The position numbers and the translations under genes were made by a program. A stretch of 64,000 bases of DNA from Bolinopsis microptera (lineage: Eukaryota; Ctenophora; Tentaculata; Lobata; Bolinopsidae): NCBI RefSeq assembly GCF_026151205.1, contig NC_087073.1, positions 16,201,837-16,265,836 of the forward strand. Reading direction: 5' to 3'. Under the pieces are notes generated by a model. It was not told where the DNA came from and did no database searches. It saw only the letters and a program-made list of their open reading frames with translations. Below, piece by piece: positions 1 to 15,099 of the stretch. Every line of letters starts with the position of its first letter. Within the stretch, counting starts at the first letter, position 1.

Positions 1-120
1 TGAGTTAGACAGCAGAGTGGTGGGTTATTATTCAGGAACAAGTATTTTTTGGTTAACTTAACTATAAAGCTTATGCTTATAAGTGTTCATATCCTGTTCA
101 AAAGATAGGATATGTGATTA

Positions 121-1347
<1,227 letters not shown>

Positions 1348-1435
1348 GATTATTATAGTCAAGAGTTGGCTTCGGAGTAACGATACGAGACTAACAAAAT
1401 TTCAGCAGAATGAATGTGAAGCGATAATCGGACAA

Positions 1436-1441
1436 TTTATA
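1436..1441 (-). promoter_or_regulatory. TATA box of the alpha-tubulin gene
   Basis: TATAAA on the minus strand, about 90 bp upstream of the ATG at 1347. A start site about 30 bp downstream would give a 5' leader of about 60 nt, normal for a tubulin gene. Position-based inference. Confidence 0.55.
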
Positions 1442-2335
1442 TGCAATGATCGTTGACAAATTGTCTTTATTGTTCCCGGGGTAACGTGCACTTGTACAGC
1501 TAAAGTTTGTTTTTGCTTGCTGTTACCAAGCTGATTCATTCTCAGCATGCATTCGTAGACTTCAAGTAATGTCAACAAATGTAGCAGTCATGCATCACAA
1601 TCCCGCCCCAATACGAGTATTGAGTCTGTGCTTGACTGATCAAGCGATTTGCGAGTTAAAACATTTTGATGGGAAGCATGTGATTGCAACTGCACGAGAC
1701 AATCTATCAGTTAGCTTTTGGAAAAGATATCGTAAAGCTTCGACTTTGAGGCTGTAAACTTAGGTTATAGTCAATTGTATATCAAAGTACTTAAAGTAAG
1801 TATATTCCCTAGCTATACAATTTTGTGGCGTACAATTTTTCTTTTAAAATAATCAAAATTGGTATCAAAATCATTAGGCTGATGATTCTAGGCAATAATT
1901 GCTTGAAATGAGAATTTTGTATGGTCATCCCCGTCTCATCGCTTACTAGTTAATTGTTCTGAGATTACATACATTAACAAGTAGTCTAGTCTCATGTGAG
2001 CTATAGATATATATAATCCAGCATAAGAACCTCTACGCTTACAGGTGTACTAATCTTTACTTTAATTCTGTAAAGTGATTGTTGCTAACTTTCACAGTAC
2101 ACTAGGGGTGGTGTTATATTTCAAAGCTTATCCGACAGTGAACAGACAACTGACTGCTGATTCTCTTACCACTTTTCTGACAGGTTTTTATCAAAGAAAC
2201 AGTACCAGGTGCAGTTTACAGAACCCTTTACGCTTTGATCTCATTTGTTGTCCACAACACTTTTCATTTTTGTCTATTAACAGTGTTTGAAGTAAGATTC
2301 AAAGACTTCAATCTCACTTCACATTCAGCTGACAG
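1442..2335. promoter_or_regulatory. intergenic space between two divergent genes
   Basis: This stretch separates alpha-tubulin (minus) from the Cys-rich secreted protein gene (plus), so it probably holds the promoters of both. TATATATAA at 2008-2016 is a possible TATA box for the right-hand gene; it would imply a leader of about 300 nt, possibly with an intron. No convincing coding sequence or repeat was seen. Confidence 0.35.
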
Positions 2336-3085
2336 ATGATGTTCAGGATTAATCTTGTTGTCGTATCTGCTCTACTGATGAGTTTAGCAGTATCTGATAC
2401 ATGTGGCCAGGACCGAGTAGTGCTGGGGGACTGGTTCGTGGCCCATGGGTCCCCTGACCTTCTTGAAGAACCCATCCCAACCCTTGTGGGCTACGTTAGC
2501 ACTAACCCATACGATGATCCTACCAACCCACCTCCCTCTACAGATGTGTACTGTGCCATGCAGTGGTCCAACACCACTGACCCTGATACCGGTCTCCGGA
2601 GATACAGACTGAAGAACTTTAACTCTGAAGGGGAGGCGGGTGCTGCCAACTTCTCCATCACACACAAGGGACACTGTGCGAGCTGCTCCACTCTACAGGA
2701 CCTGGGGGTGTACATTAGGCAGAACTTAACGGATTCTACCAGGACATGTGGCAAGGAAGGTGTCATCTCGTCCGAGTGGCAACATGAGTGTCTGCAGAAA
2801 ATTGGTTTCTCCGAGCAGTGTATCACAATATGGGAATACAATATTCTGAACACAAGAGACCAGTGCTTTTGGACCTGTATGTGGAGTGATATCAGGAACG
2901 AGCCCTTTAACAAACCAGACGGGAGTTTGAACGATTGTTTACAATGTGATGAAGATAAATCGGGTCCTAACTTCAAGTACTTTTCAGGGAGAACAAGAAG
3001 GAACTCCGGAATTCCAAGCTCCATTAAGCGGCCAGGTTCTCAACAATATAACATGGAACATTGCTATTGGTATGGTGATCTTTAA
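2336..3085 (+). CDS. secreted Cys-rich protein of unknown function
   Basis: A single open exon encodes 249 aa. The start is the first ATG of an ATG-ATG pair and is followed by a clear signal peptide (hydrophobic run LVVVSALLMSLAVS, cleavage near residue 20-24). The mature part has many cysteines in a conserved-looking layout, including HCASCSTLQDL and a C-x8-C spacing around GFSEQC, plus N-glycosylation sequons (NTT, NFS, NLT). No membrane segment follows the signal peptide, so it is likely secreted or lumenal. I do not recognise a named domain; the CxxCSTLQDL pattern looks familial but I cannot assign a function. An AATAAA lies at 3257-3262. It is head to head with alpha-tubulin. The GC content and codon use resemble the tubulin exons, supporting a real host gene rather than transposon debris. 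Confidence 0.8.
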   Translation: MMFRINLVVVSALLMSLAVSDTCGQDRVVLGDWFVAHGSPDLLEEPIPTLVGYVSTNPYDDPTNPPPSTDVYCAMQWSNTTDPDTGLRRYRLKNFNSEGEAGAANFSITHKGHCASCSTLQDLGVYIRQNLTDSTRTCGKEGVISSEWQHECLQKIGFSEQCITIWEYNILNTRDQCFWTCMWSDIRNEPFNKPDGSLNDCLQCDEDKSGPNFKYFSGRTRRNSGIPSSIKRPGSQQYNMEHCYWYGDL

Positions 3086-3256
3086 ATTTAAGATATTTTG
3101 ATTATTAAAATTCGCAAATATTTAATCTAATTCAAAATGAATAATCTGAGTTTAATTTGTTCTGTAATCTGTTATTGTGATTCTAGATGGGACTAGAGTT
3201 CGGGCGCTTGTAACATGGTTTCAATTAGTGATGGTATTAACTAGTGATAATGCAAT

Positions 3257-3262
3257 AATAAA
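3257..3262 (+). other. possible polyadenylation signal (AATAAA)
   Basis: First canonical AATAAA after the stop codon at 3085, about 170 nt downstream. Plausible 3' end of the Cys-rich protein gene; AT-rich context makes chance occurrence possible. Confidence 0.35.
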
Positions 3263-3513
3263 GCTAACGCAATACTCACAACTTAGCTTCCTGGTTTTAC
3301 TCGCTCATAACCAAAGGGAAAATTACTTAAGTTACGTACTTTTAAAATATCTGTTAAAAGTACGTTATACTTTTAAATATCTTAACACTTTTCACATTTA
3401 ACATATTTAACTGCTTCTGAACGATCGTACAAATTGTAAAATTATAACTCAAAAATCTATTAAGAGCTAACAAATACACGGCCCAACACTATGTCATCAA
3501 ATCCCCTCACAAT

Positions 3514-5888
<2,375 letters not shown>

Positions 5889-6654
5889 CAGGGTGGGCCA
5901 AAAGTCAGTGTGCAAACGTTGGCCTTAATAGCTCAGTCACTGAGTGCCCAATTGAAATACTTCCTTCTGGTATGACTTAGTACCACCACTGGTTCGAGGA
6001 ATTTGTCAACTCGAAAAATATTCGCGTTCATTTTTTTCAAATGGAGGTTCATTTTCACATTTTTTTGATAGTTTGGATAATTGGATCAAGCTAAATGTTA
6101 TTGAATTGTGTTTGGCCATTCGAATTACGGTTGCCCTGAAAGAATGAGAGTTCTAGCTTCTCAGATGACCGAGATATGAAGCATAACAAGCTTGTTCATT
6201 ACGTGTGATCAGGTGATTGGTTTACCTAATCACGTGATAAGGTGACCCCGTTAACTACCCCGTTAAACATTATGGGAATTGTTAAGGGTGCCCAATTAAG
6301 GTGTCGTGTCACGGTGTCACATAATCACCCAGTCAATTTGTTAACGAGATACACAAAATGCTTGTTAACTTCGTCATTTCTAATCCGTTTTGCCTCATTT
6401 TTCCAGATCATATGCAACATTTGATAATCTACCGTCTCTAAAAAAATTAGGCGTTCAGGATTTTCAGAGAAAACGATATAGGTGTTTTAATATTGAATGG
6501 GCGTGGTCTAAAATATTCGAATTTTCAAATTTTGACGACGGAATCCTCGAACCAGTAAGTACAGTATGCCATCTGCAAAGCAACAGCTCTCAAATATAAA
6601 ACTCAGCGGAGGTATAAGACCCAACGTTTGCACACTGACTTTTGGCCCACCCTG
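5889..6654. mobile_element. mariner/Tc1-like MITE, copy 1
   Basis: A 766-bp non-autonomous element. The ends are inverted repeats of about 33 bp starting CAGGGTGGGCCAAAAGTCAG, and the element is flanked by TA on both sides (5887-5888, 6655-6656), the usual target duplication of the Tc1/mariner superfamily. No transposase frame is present. A second copy in opposite orientation lies at 28759-29513. Confidence 0.85.
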
Positions 6655-6656
6655 TA

Positions 6657-6985
6657 TTACTAACAACTAAGAGTCAGAGCATGTTCACTCTGTGCAGTAA
6701 CGTGTAATATCTGGATAGGAATATTATTTAAGAGTTGCATTGTTGTAAATGTAACTGAAATTACCATCTGGTCGGCCCATGGACCATGGTGATGTCAAAT
6801 GAATTAGTTAATTGCAAGAGTCACATCATTAGAGAAATGAGCTGTTGCGGATCCTTTAACATCAATTTAACCAGTCCAGTCATGTAATTTAACTTTAAGC
6901 ACAGGCCAACTCATAAATAATGTTCCTATCCAGATATTACACGGTACTATAATAACACATGCTATCTTACTCTTAGTAACAAAGT
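6657..6985. mobile_element. foldback MITE
   Basis: Inverted arms: GTGTAATATCTGGATAGGAA around 6702-6721 pairs with its reverse complement near 6924-6943, and weaker pairing (ACTAAGAGT) extends outward to about 6660 and 6980. The interior is non-coding. It abuts the mariner-like MITE at 6654. The exact ends and target duplication are not resolved. Confidence 0.55.
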
Positions 6986-8126
6986 GATGATGTTTAGTAT
7001 TCAGAATTTTTGATGATTCCGTAAATACTTAAAAGCTTAAATACGACCAAAGGAAACTATTCTCTTTTAAGTTTAAAATAACTGTTAAAAAGAGCAGTTT
7101 CCCTTGCAGTCGTATTTACGTGATCATCACAAATTTTGAACACTAACAGCATTACATGCTGTAACCTTGGAATATAATATTGGAGGTTTATATATATTGT
7201 GTATTTAGTATTGATCGCTTTTGTTTTCTTGTGTTTTGTGAACGAAATGGCTTTCGTTTCATTTTGCGAGTAATTAATATAAATAATGGTGCTTAGGAAG
7301 CTTGTTAGCATGTACAATTTGGCTCACACTCTTCGACTGTTCATAATGTTTCACGATAAAAAACATTACATGTCCGATGTCGTAATAAACGTTCTACTTC
7401 TAATCTTACTTTTCAGTAATATGATAAAGTACATCCGAATTATACTTGAACACCTCATGATGTAATCATGATCTTTGTTTCCCTAATAGATGGTGGAAAT
7501 AGAACGGAATGAAACAAACAATACCCATTTTATTGGTTATGTGGGCACTGGGCACTAGGAAATTCATCGTTATAATGTTATAAAGAGTGTTATTATTAAT
7601 ATAAGATATTTGGTGCAATTTATAGTTTGTACGTGATATCAGCATCGTTGTGTTTGAGCCATGAACCGCGACACACTTGCTCGCTTGTAGTTGCAGTTGT
7701 TTTCTGATTTGGGTTGGTCTTCTGATAAACACTCCAAAATAATACGGTATAATACAAATACACCCGCTTTTCTATATATTTTCATACAAGTACGGGTTTT
7801 ACTAATTAATTTTGTACTAACTAATCGTCAGCGTGCTATCAGTATCACGTGACATGGGATTTTACGATTTTGCAGTCGAATGAAACGGTCTTACTGAACC
7901 CTAACCCAATGGGCAAGGACAAAAGAAAATCGCGGGGATATCGCGGGGAAATCGCGGGGAAAATCTCGAAAATTGCGGCAAAAGATAATTATATTTTTGC
8001 AAAGACATTGCACACGCATTTATTGAGAATATTAGTATAGATTATATCCAGGTTATAGAATATAGATGCGAATCGATAAAACGGAGTACGACGGAGACTT
8101 GAAGTCATTTATAATTCTCGATCAGC
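6986..8126. other. AT-rich intergenic DNA, no gene seen
   Basis: Only short frames without recognisable similarity. A small G-rich direct repeat (ATCGCGGGG-like units) occurs near 7928-7965. Confidence 0.5.
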
Positions 8127-8211
8127 TTGGGGGCCATCTACTTAGGACGTCCGCCAAAATCGCAGATTTTCAGACCACCCCCTCCCCCTGTCCTAAGTAG
8201 GTGGCCCCTTG
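8127..8211. repeat. short inverted repeat
   Basis: GGGGGCCATCTACTTAGGAC-like left arm and CTAAGTAGGTGGCCCC right arm bracket about 40 bp, giving an 85-bp foldback unit. It may be a very small MITE; no target duplication was established. Confidence 0.45.
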
Positions 8212-8779
8212 CCTTAAGGAATCTCTAATACAAAGCCGAACCGCATGGGGTACGTATAAAATGTGGCAGTATCCAGATAGCCCGACGGACAGCTGTCCAC
8301 AAACATTTTATGGACAGTTGTGAGTTGTCCACAAACATTTTATGAAATCATGTGACCGCATAACAGTACACAGACAGTAGAGTGTAGACACTGGATCAAG
8401 CAGGGTTCACATCTTCGCAAGCACGGTTGGTTCACACTTCACATCATCGCAGCTTGAGTCCACTTGTCGAGAGGCTGAGGAGAAATATGTTTGCAGATAG
8501 GGTCGCAGGGTAAAGTTATAGGGCTGAGTTCGTTCGTTTCGTTTTCTCTGAGACCAGTTGTGTCGGGCGTCCAATCGACGGACTCAGGGGGCTGGGGGAG
8601 TTGGGGGTGGCCCCCCTTCCCCCTCCCCCAACAGCCAACGGCTATATTCGCCGATGACTGCATACAATACCACAGCAGAAAGTTAATTAATTAATTAAAT
8701 TGTTCTAACGTATAAGGTAGGATTTCAAATATTACATCGAAGCTAGAACTTACCGTGCATATACTAGCACACACCCACA

Positions 8780-9465
8780 GTGAGTCTCCCCAAAGCAGCA
8801 GCAAAAGATGCTCTCGAAACTACTCACCTAAAAATTCTTAAATGGATATTGGGTGTCCACAAAAAGGCAAATAACAACTTCTGTTACGGCGACACAGGAA
8901 GAACCCCCTGGACAGTGACCGTCCTCCCTCAATGTATTGCCTACTTCTATAGAGCATCACAAGCGGTAGTATGTAACGTGAACACACTTCTGCACCATAC
9001 ATTTCAGGAGCAGAAACAACTGAACCTTACCTGGTATGACACTTGGTCCACTATATCATCAAGATAAGCACCTCCGCTAAACCAAACTTACACCCCGCTC
9101 TTGTATTGCAGCACGTGAGCACATGCACGAAACCTTTGTGAACCACTGGAAAAAGGATCTTCACAACCAGCCGAAGATGTCATTCTACACCGCGGTCAAA
9201 TCTGAGTTTGGTGAAGAACAGTACTTACAGATTCCGTGCAGGCTTAAGAGAGCTAACATTGCTAAACTTCGCTCTAGCAGTCATGATCTGAGGGTAGAGA
9301 AAGGTCGATATACTAGTGATCGATACAACACAGCATTGAAAACGTGTCGTTTTTGCTGCTCTCCTGACACAGACGTCATTCGCTTTTTCGAAGAGCTACC
9401 TTTCTTTGAAACACCTATCCTAAAAACTGAGGACCATGTCATAACCGAATGCCCTGGGTATAGGA
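8780..9465 (+). pseudogene. LINE reverse transcriptase C-terminal fragment
   Basis: Two adjoining frames (about 8780-9067 and 9123-9465) read like the C-terminal region of a LINE ORF2 downstream of the reverse transcriptase domain. The first has a KWILGVHKKAN...GRTPW stretch. The second has a region ending in a Cys-rich knuckle, CRFC, with EDHVITECPGY. A stop and frame change separate them. Just after the CPGY codons the frame is cut by a MULE insertion and resumes at about 12097. 5'-truncated and dead. The clade cannot be fixed by eye. Confidence 0.65.
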
Positions 9466-10107
9466 CGCAGCGGCGGAAGTCACTGCGGCGGTGTACAGTC
9501 CGGCGGAGGACGGTACAGCGGAGGTCGGTACGGCGGTAGTTTCCAAAAAGGTTGGACGGTACGGCGGATCACATGACACCCACTTTACTTTGGACAGTAC
9601 GGCGGTACTACTACTACTAGAAACTGTACCTATAAGATAGACCTAGCACTGCTAATATAACAAAATCGATTAGCTTTGAAAAGTTTTATTTTCCTCTTTG
9701 TTACTTCGAAATTAACTTTAATTAAAATTAAATTGGATAAAGTTTAACATATACATTGTGATTGCTAAGAACAGTTCTTGTTCCACTTTCTGGTTCGTAT
9801 CAGATCTCGTCCGGTCTGCACAACGGTGGTTAAGCGAGTGCATGATGAGCTTGTTACGGTGAGATCTCATATCACTGCGCCGAGATGCAATGGGTAATAA
9901 CAAGGGCATGAGAACACGTCACGAGGGATCGCATCCAGGAATCTGATCAACCGTAGCCAAGAAGAGAGGTTGCTCAGTGAAACGTAGATAATGATAGAGG
10001 CAAACAGTATATAAAGCGGATCAAAGTTGAGGAGATTATCTCATTAGCACTACCATATCCACTCTCCAGTACTGCAACACTACAACTTGAGTACAACAGC
10101 TACAACG

Positions 10108-10744
10108 ATGTTCGATGAAGATACGGTGAAGGTGGTCAGAGGGAGAACTGCTAAGAGTCAGAACCTTCTACACCGTGGTTTCCGCTACTACAAAGATGGA
10201 AAGCCGACTCTGGATGGACGACAGGCTTGGAGGTGCGTGAAGTAGAACGACAGATGCAAGGGACGACTCCCGGATCTGGATACGCAGACTGATGATCCTC
10301 GCCTACAAGTACATTCCTACAGCGGACGTCCCGGACGCCTTCTTCAGTATCCTGGACCAGATGCCACCGACCTTGGACATCGACGACCTCCTCGCCTACT
10401 TCCAGACGACATGGATCCAGGGACTTACCACCACCTCTGGTACTGGACGAGCCAAGTTCCCTCCACTCTCCTCCACGAACAACTTCGTGGAGTCCTGGAA
10501 CAAGAAGTTCTCCACTATCCTTGGACACTCCTACCCCACCATCTACAACTTCATCACAGCACTTCAGATGGAGCAGAGTTCAACAGATGGGAAGCACGCA
10601 GCCTACCTGGTCGGAGAGAACCCACCGAAGAGGAAGAAAGCTCACAGCGACAAGGACAGGAGGATTCACCGCATCGTGCAGAACTACCACTCATACGAAG
10701 ATGATGTCTTGACTTACCTGGATCTGCTCAGAAGTGTTATGTGA
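10108..10744 (+). pseudogene. MULE transposase remnant (FLYWCH finger plus C-terminus)
   Basis: The frame from ATG 10108 encodes a FLYWCH-type zinc finger start (RGFRYYKDGK...WRC...RCKGRL) but has an in-frame TAG between WRCVK and NDRCKG. From 10292 a second frame encodes the far C-terminus of a MULE transposase (AYKYIPTADVPDAF...STNNFVESWNKKF). The central DDE catalytic core is missing, so this is an internal deletion derivative that cannot move itself. It sits inside the long TIRs of 9466-12096, in the expected position and orientation for a MULE gene. Confidence 0.7.
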
Positions 10745-11002
10745 ATTATTGATTGCTGTAACTTCTTGATAATGATTTGTGGGATTTAGATATTATTGCT
10801 ATTGAGTGTGTTATATTAACTTTTTGATTTTCAACAACTCAATATTCTCGATTTACATTGTTTGCAAAGCCCTGAATAAAAAAATGAACAACTAAACTAA
10901 CAAGAATTATACAAAATGATAAAGAGAAAATAAAAAATAAAACTTATAATGCGAATCTAGAACAAAACTTAGAAACAAGTTGAATGTGTAAATTCTGTCT
11001 TA

Positions 11003-11917
11003 CCTTATCGGACCTTATTTGGACGGACATTACTTGAACGCTGGAGGCCCTAGCGTCCATTTTAATGTCCGTTCAAATAAAGTCCGTTCAATTAATGTCC
11101 GTCCAAGTTAAAGTCCGTTGAAATTTTTTCAAACATTTTTCCATTTCGAACTTTTTGTCCAGAATAAGACAACTTTGAGAACTTTATTGTGCCGTAAGTC
11201 AACGACAGAAAGGTTCTCCTTGGTCTGCCGGAGGCACAGAAAACTCTACTACTACTACTACTACTACTAGTATATGATGTTTTCAAGGGTCATTTGGCGG
11301 AAAAAAGTCAACGAAATTATGGCACTCAACAACATAGTTCATGAACTAGTCCCCGCCAACATGTCAAACTTGTTCCAGCCTCTAGATATTACGGTAAATC
11401 GTGTTGCCAAGGACATTGTCCGACGTTGTTATAGTTCATATTACTCGGGGGCGGTAATGAAACAGTGCTAGGAAAGCTCCACGTGATGTTAAGGTTGACC
11501 TTAAGTTGTCTAAGATAAAACCACTTCACGCCGAATGGCTTGTAAAAGTTAACACTGAAATGCAGGACCGGGCTAGTTTGATTTTTTTAAAAAAGGTTTC
11601 CATAAAGCTAGAAATCACTGATGCTTTAAGCATGGACTATTTCATGCACGAAAACCCATTTGATGAAGATGATATGTGATATTAGACACTGATCATGTAC
11701 ACATATTTTAACATTTTTACTGCTTAATGACTGCTTTTCTTACTTACTGTATAAAAAATGGATTTAAAAATCATTTGCTGAAATTTAAAAAACATCAAAA
11801 AATATTGAAAAAAATTCGGATTTTGGATGGTTTTGAATGCCTTCGAGCGTTCATATTAATGTCCGTTCATAATTGTGTCCGTTCATGTAATGTCCGTCCA
11901 AATAAGGTCCGATAAGG
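11003..11917. mobile_element. pogo/Tc1-like DNA transposon nested in the MULE
   Basis: Inverted ends of about 38 bp start CCTTATCGGACC on the left and end GGTCCGATAAGG on the right, flanked by TA (11001-11002, 11918-11919). The interior carries an (ACT)n microsatellite at about 11248-11269 and a broken DDE_1-type transposase. It is inserted exactly at the inner edge of the right MULE TIR: MULE sequence GGTACAGTTTATAGTAG resumes at 11920. Confidence 0.8.
11274..11679 (+). pseudogene. DDE_1-type transposase C-terminal remnant
   Basis: The first frame (11274-11471) contains VPANMSNLFQPLDITVN, the sequence around the end of the DDE_1 (pogo/jerky-type) catalytic domain. The second frame (about 11488-11679) gives LKLSKIKPLHAEWL and ends in an acidic tail and TGA. 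The two are out of frame, so at least one indel separates them. No N-terminal DNA-binding domain remains. Confidence 0.65.
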
Positions 11918-12096
11918 TAGGTACAGTTTATAGTAGTACCGCCGTACTGTCCAAAGTAAAGTGGGTGTCATGTGATCCGCCGTACCGTCCAACCTTTTTG
12001 GAAACTACCGCCGTACCGACCTCCGCTGTACCGTCCTCCGCTGTACCGTCCTCCGCCGGACTGTACACCGCCGCAGTGACTTCCGCCGCAGTGACC

Positions 12097-12507
12097 GGTT
12101 CCCGATCATAATGAACTCCTGTCACACAAAAGAATTCGGGAAATACCTAACAGACTCTTCAAACCTTCGAAATCCTAAGAATAAGTCCTAATCCTCGCCT
12201 CACGTCCCCTACTCATCTCCTTCATCGTCTCATCAACTTATCGTAGTCTCTAAGTCTAACCTATCTCCTTGGACTTGCCTTTATGCACACATCCAGATTT
12301 TTTATTAGCATTTAAATTATTATATTTGATTTTATTTCCACTTCGTGATATTGTAACGCGGTTAAATTTTAAGATTTCATTTCAATACTTTTATTCGGCT
12401 TTTGTTTTATATCTGAACGTATTTACGAATTGATGTATAGCCAAAACGAGTTCGTTAGTGTTCTCCTTGGTAATTATATGTTTAATTCCTGTTTAATTCC
12501 TTTTTCA
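12097..12507 (+). other. LINE fragment tail and unassigned DNA
   Basis: From about 12097 to 12190 the LINE frame that was interrupted at 9465 resumes (FPIIMNSCHTKEFGKYL) and then stops at TAA near 12189. The remainder to 12507 is AT-rich with no feature I can name. Confidence 0.5.
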
Positions 12508-13846
12508 AAATTGTCCCACATTCAAACGACGATTTGGCGCACAAACCTTAAATTTTAACAATTAATCAATGTTCTCATGGTTCCAAATTTCATGATTCAA
12601 TGTCACATAACAGTTAACAGATTAACTTTTAACTTTAACCTTATGCCTAACACATATTCATAACATATCATTTTATTTCCTCGTATTTTCCTTCGTTCAT
12701 CTTCTCGTGCAATTCCTCAAGTGGGGTAAGTCATCGTCATGTGAATGTTTGCAGTTTTCCAGACATGCGAGGATCTGAAAAAACGTCAAAAATCACGATT
12801 TGTCGCGGAGAATGTTGGTGTTACGATTTCCATTTGTAACGGGATGTCACTCCACAACGGGATATTTGAAGTTCTCTCGTTGATTGTAAGCCGTTGAGAT
12901 TTACCTTGTCATTGTAGCTGACGTTTATTTGCCCCTCCCGTGTTTTGACGCTGCAGATTACCGAGTAACAGACATGACTATCGCTTTTACAGAATACACC
13001 CTGCAGTGAGTGGTGTTCCACTGTACCAAACAGTGTATTTAGATTTTAGATACTCAAAATCTTGAAATTGAGTAGCAAGTAGGAGAGTCCTGCATTGAGT
13101 GCATAGTGGAATAACTCTGGTGAGGAGGGCGCTTTTAAAAATCATATCACACCTTTTTTTCCGTTATATTTTGTGTAGATACATCACCACACAGCTCTCT
13201 CAAAGTTCAAACTGATAATAATATAGTTGATGTGGATTTTATCAGGAAATTGTACGCACCATCAAAGTTAAACAAACATAAAATACCCATTCACCTTGTC
13301 GCCCCCCGCAATTCAGGGTACCGCCCAACGTATGTTTACATTGCACATTGTGGTCTGCCATCGTTCGGCCTATTCGGTGAACATAAACAAATGCGGCGCA
13401 CTTTTTTCCGTGAATTAGTTATATGATCGCCACTTTCACTTCAAGTTCATGAGTCATGCTAGCAGTAGCTTAGCTCTTCCTCGACTAAGCCCTAATACTC
13501 CAAAAGCAGGGAGGCGTTGTGTGTGCACTTCGCTGCAAAGAGTTTTTTGCTGCTGAATCGGGTTTAATAGGTCATTGGTAACACAAATCACTGAGGGTCG
13601 CATGTTGTGTTTCAACCCTGTGGGAGTGGGACCACGCCCATATTTCATATTAGGCGCGTATGTGGGAGATTTGTAAGGGCTTAGAGACTTAAACTTGGGC
13701 TTGAAATGACTGCAATACACATGTTTAAATTGCAGGCACTGTGAACGTTTGAAGGCTTAAAATGCTTCCTTTTGAAATTGAAGCAAATTCAGAAAAGGGG
13801 CCGTCTTAGGGGGGCGCCAAATCGTCGTTTGAATGTGGGACAATTT
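12508..13846. mobile_element. TIR element of unknown superfamily
   Basis: A 33-bp inverted repeat, identical as far as I compared it, marks both ends: 12508-12540 (starts AAATTGTCCCACATTC, ends TTTGGCGC) and 13814-13846. The interior of about 1.27 kb has only short open frames (13232-13426 plus, 13454-13720 minus) without recognisable transposase motifs, so it is probably non-autonomous. Target duplication not clear. Confidence 0.7.
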
Positions 13847-13900
13847 CGAAAACTTAACAAAAGTATTAGCAAAACTGCGCGTTTTCTCTAGATACACACT

Positions 13901-14753
13901 TTTTTAGAGATTTTACCGGTGTATCCTCTAAAATCACCTAATTTGTTCAATTTGGGGGGGGGGGGGGGCAACCATATTAAAGTATATTAAAGTATATCCC
14001 CGGGTCAAAATCGGAAAAAATCCTACATTTTAATATACTTTAATATACCTACAATTAGAAGATTTATATTCTTCGTTAAGATTTACATGATGAACTATAT
14101 TCTTCACTCAGATTCGCAAGATAAGCCTGTTTTAGGACTAGTACATGAATTTCCATCCAGATTGGTCAAAAATTGGCTGAGCTATGAGCTTTAAAAAGTA
14201 TGCCCATATTTGGGCATACGCTTTTGCCCAAATTCGCTTTTGACCAAATTCGATAAAATTTCAATATTTTTTAATGAGACTAACTCTACTATGTGAAAGA
14301 TATAACTCAGTGTTTGTTGAATATAGTGGATACTAAGTAAAAAGACCTCCATGAACAAAATTGGGAAAATTGCACATAATATCTCGGTTCGGAATACTAG
14401 CCAAAAAAAATTAAAATTGAAATAACTCCATCAGTTTTCAATATTTTTTCAAGAACTTTTTGGAATAGATTAAGAATTGCATTTCAAGCTTATTTTGGGC
14501 AACAATTTTTGAAGTAGGCCTCCAAGGAGATAGGGATATTAAAGTCTATTGTAGGTATATTAAAGTATATTAAAGTATATCCCCGGGTCAAAATCGGGAA
14601 AAATCCTACATTTTAATATACTTTAATATGGTTGGCCCCCCCCCCCCCCCCAATTTTAGGGAGGGGCACCAAAAGGGGAGGGAGCACCAACAGGGGGGCG
14701 CTTTTTCGGTCCAGGGGGGGGGGGGGGGCCAACATGGTAATGTTACGCCACTG
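13901..14753. mobile_element. CAGTGGCGTAAC-end repeat, interrupted copy
   Basis: The left part (TTTTTAGAGATTTTACCGG onward, 13901-13953) and right part (TTTTAGGGAGGGGC onward, 14654-14753, ending in ...TTACGCCACTG) together match the uninterrupted copy at 15100-15219. The middle is replaced by a separate insertion at 13954-14650. The end, read in reverse, CAGTGGCGTAAC, is a DNA-transposon-like terminus also seen at 63881. Confidence 0.6.
13954..14650. mobile_element. insertion with poly-G/poly-C ends and AT-rich inverted repeats
   Basis: Starts with 15 G then CAACCATATTAAAGTATATT and ends with its near mirror AATATGGTTGG followed by about 15 C. CAATTT lies on both sides (13948-13953, 14651-14656), a candidate 6-bp target duplication. 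Just inside each end, a 75-bp AT-rich block containing TATCCCCGGGTCAAAATC is repeated in direct orientation (13975-14047 and about 14555-14630), like short LTRs, while its outer parts are inverted. The core of about 500 bp is non-coding. Confidence 0.6.
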
Positions 14754-15099
14754 TTTCTGCTAGTGTAAATAAATTTATAATTATGGAGCATCGCATGCCA
14801 TAAAACTTCCAAGTTTAACATGATTGCAAAATCTCTATTCAGATCCTCCTCAAAACTATTTAACTATCTCATTTCCCTCAAGTTACTTCAAACTGCTTCA
14901 ATTTCAAACTTTAAACATCTAACCATCTGCTTATAGCTACCAGTTACCACAAGCTGGGCTCTCTCCAATTATTATGACTAACCATCTCCAATATAACCTC
15001 ATACATAGCGAACTAGAGTTCCAGTCTGGAACTCTACCTCTAGTTCTATCTACATTCTGCTACCCCCAACCAAGCGCCATATCTACCCAGCTACCCAGC

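Larger units (their letters stand above)
9466..12096. mobile_element. Mutator-like (MULE) DNA transposon, inserted in a LINE fragment
   Basis: Long GC-rich terminal inverted repeats bracket the element: 9466 to about 9637 on the left, and about 11920-12096 on the right. They are recognisable by the repeated GGCGG/CCGCC blocks, GGCGGAAGTCACTG, and the GTCCAAAGTAAAGTGGGTGT segment mirrored on the right. The inner ends (AAACTGTACCTA) also match. The interior holds FLYWCH and MULE transposase remnants on the plus strand (10108-10744) and a nested pogo-like element at 11003-11917. The flanking LINE frame continues on both sides, which proves insertion. A clean 8-10 bp target duplication was not evident, so the end coordinates are uncertain by a few bases. 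Confidence 0.8.

Noticed and set aside
9123-9539. Single 138-aa protein ending in an Arg-rich tail
   Set aside because: The Arg-rich end is the MULE TIR read in frame; the true LINE frame is cut at about 9465.
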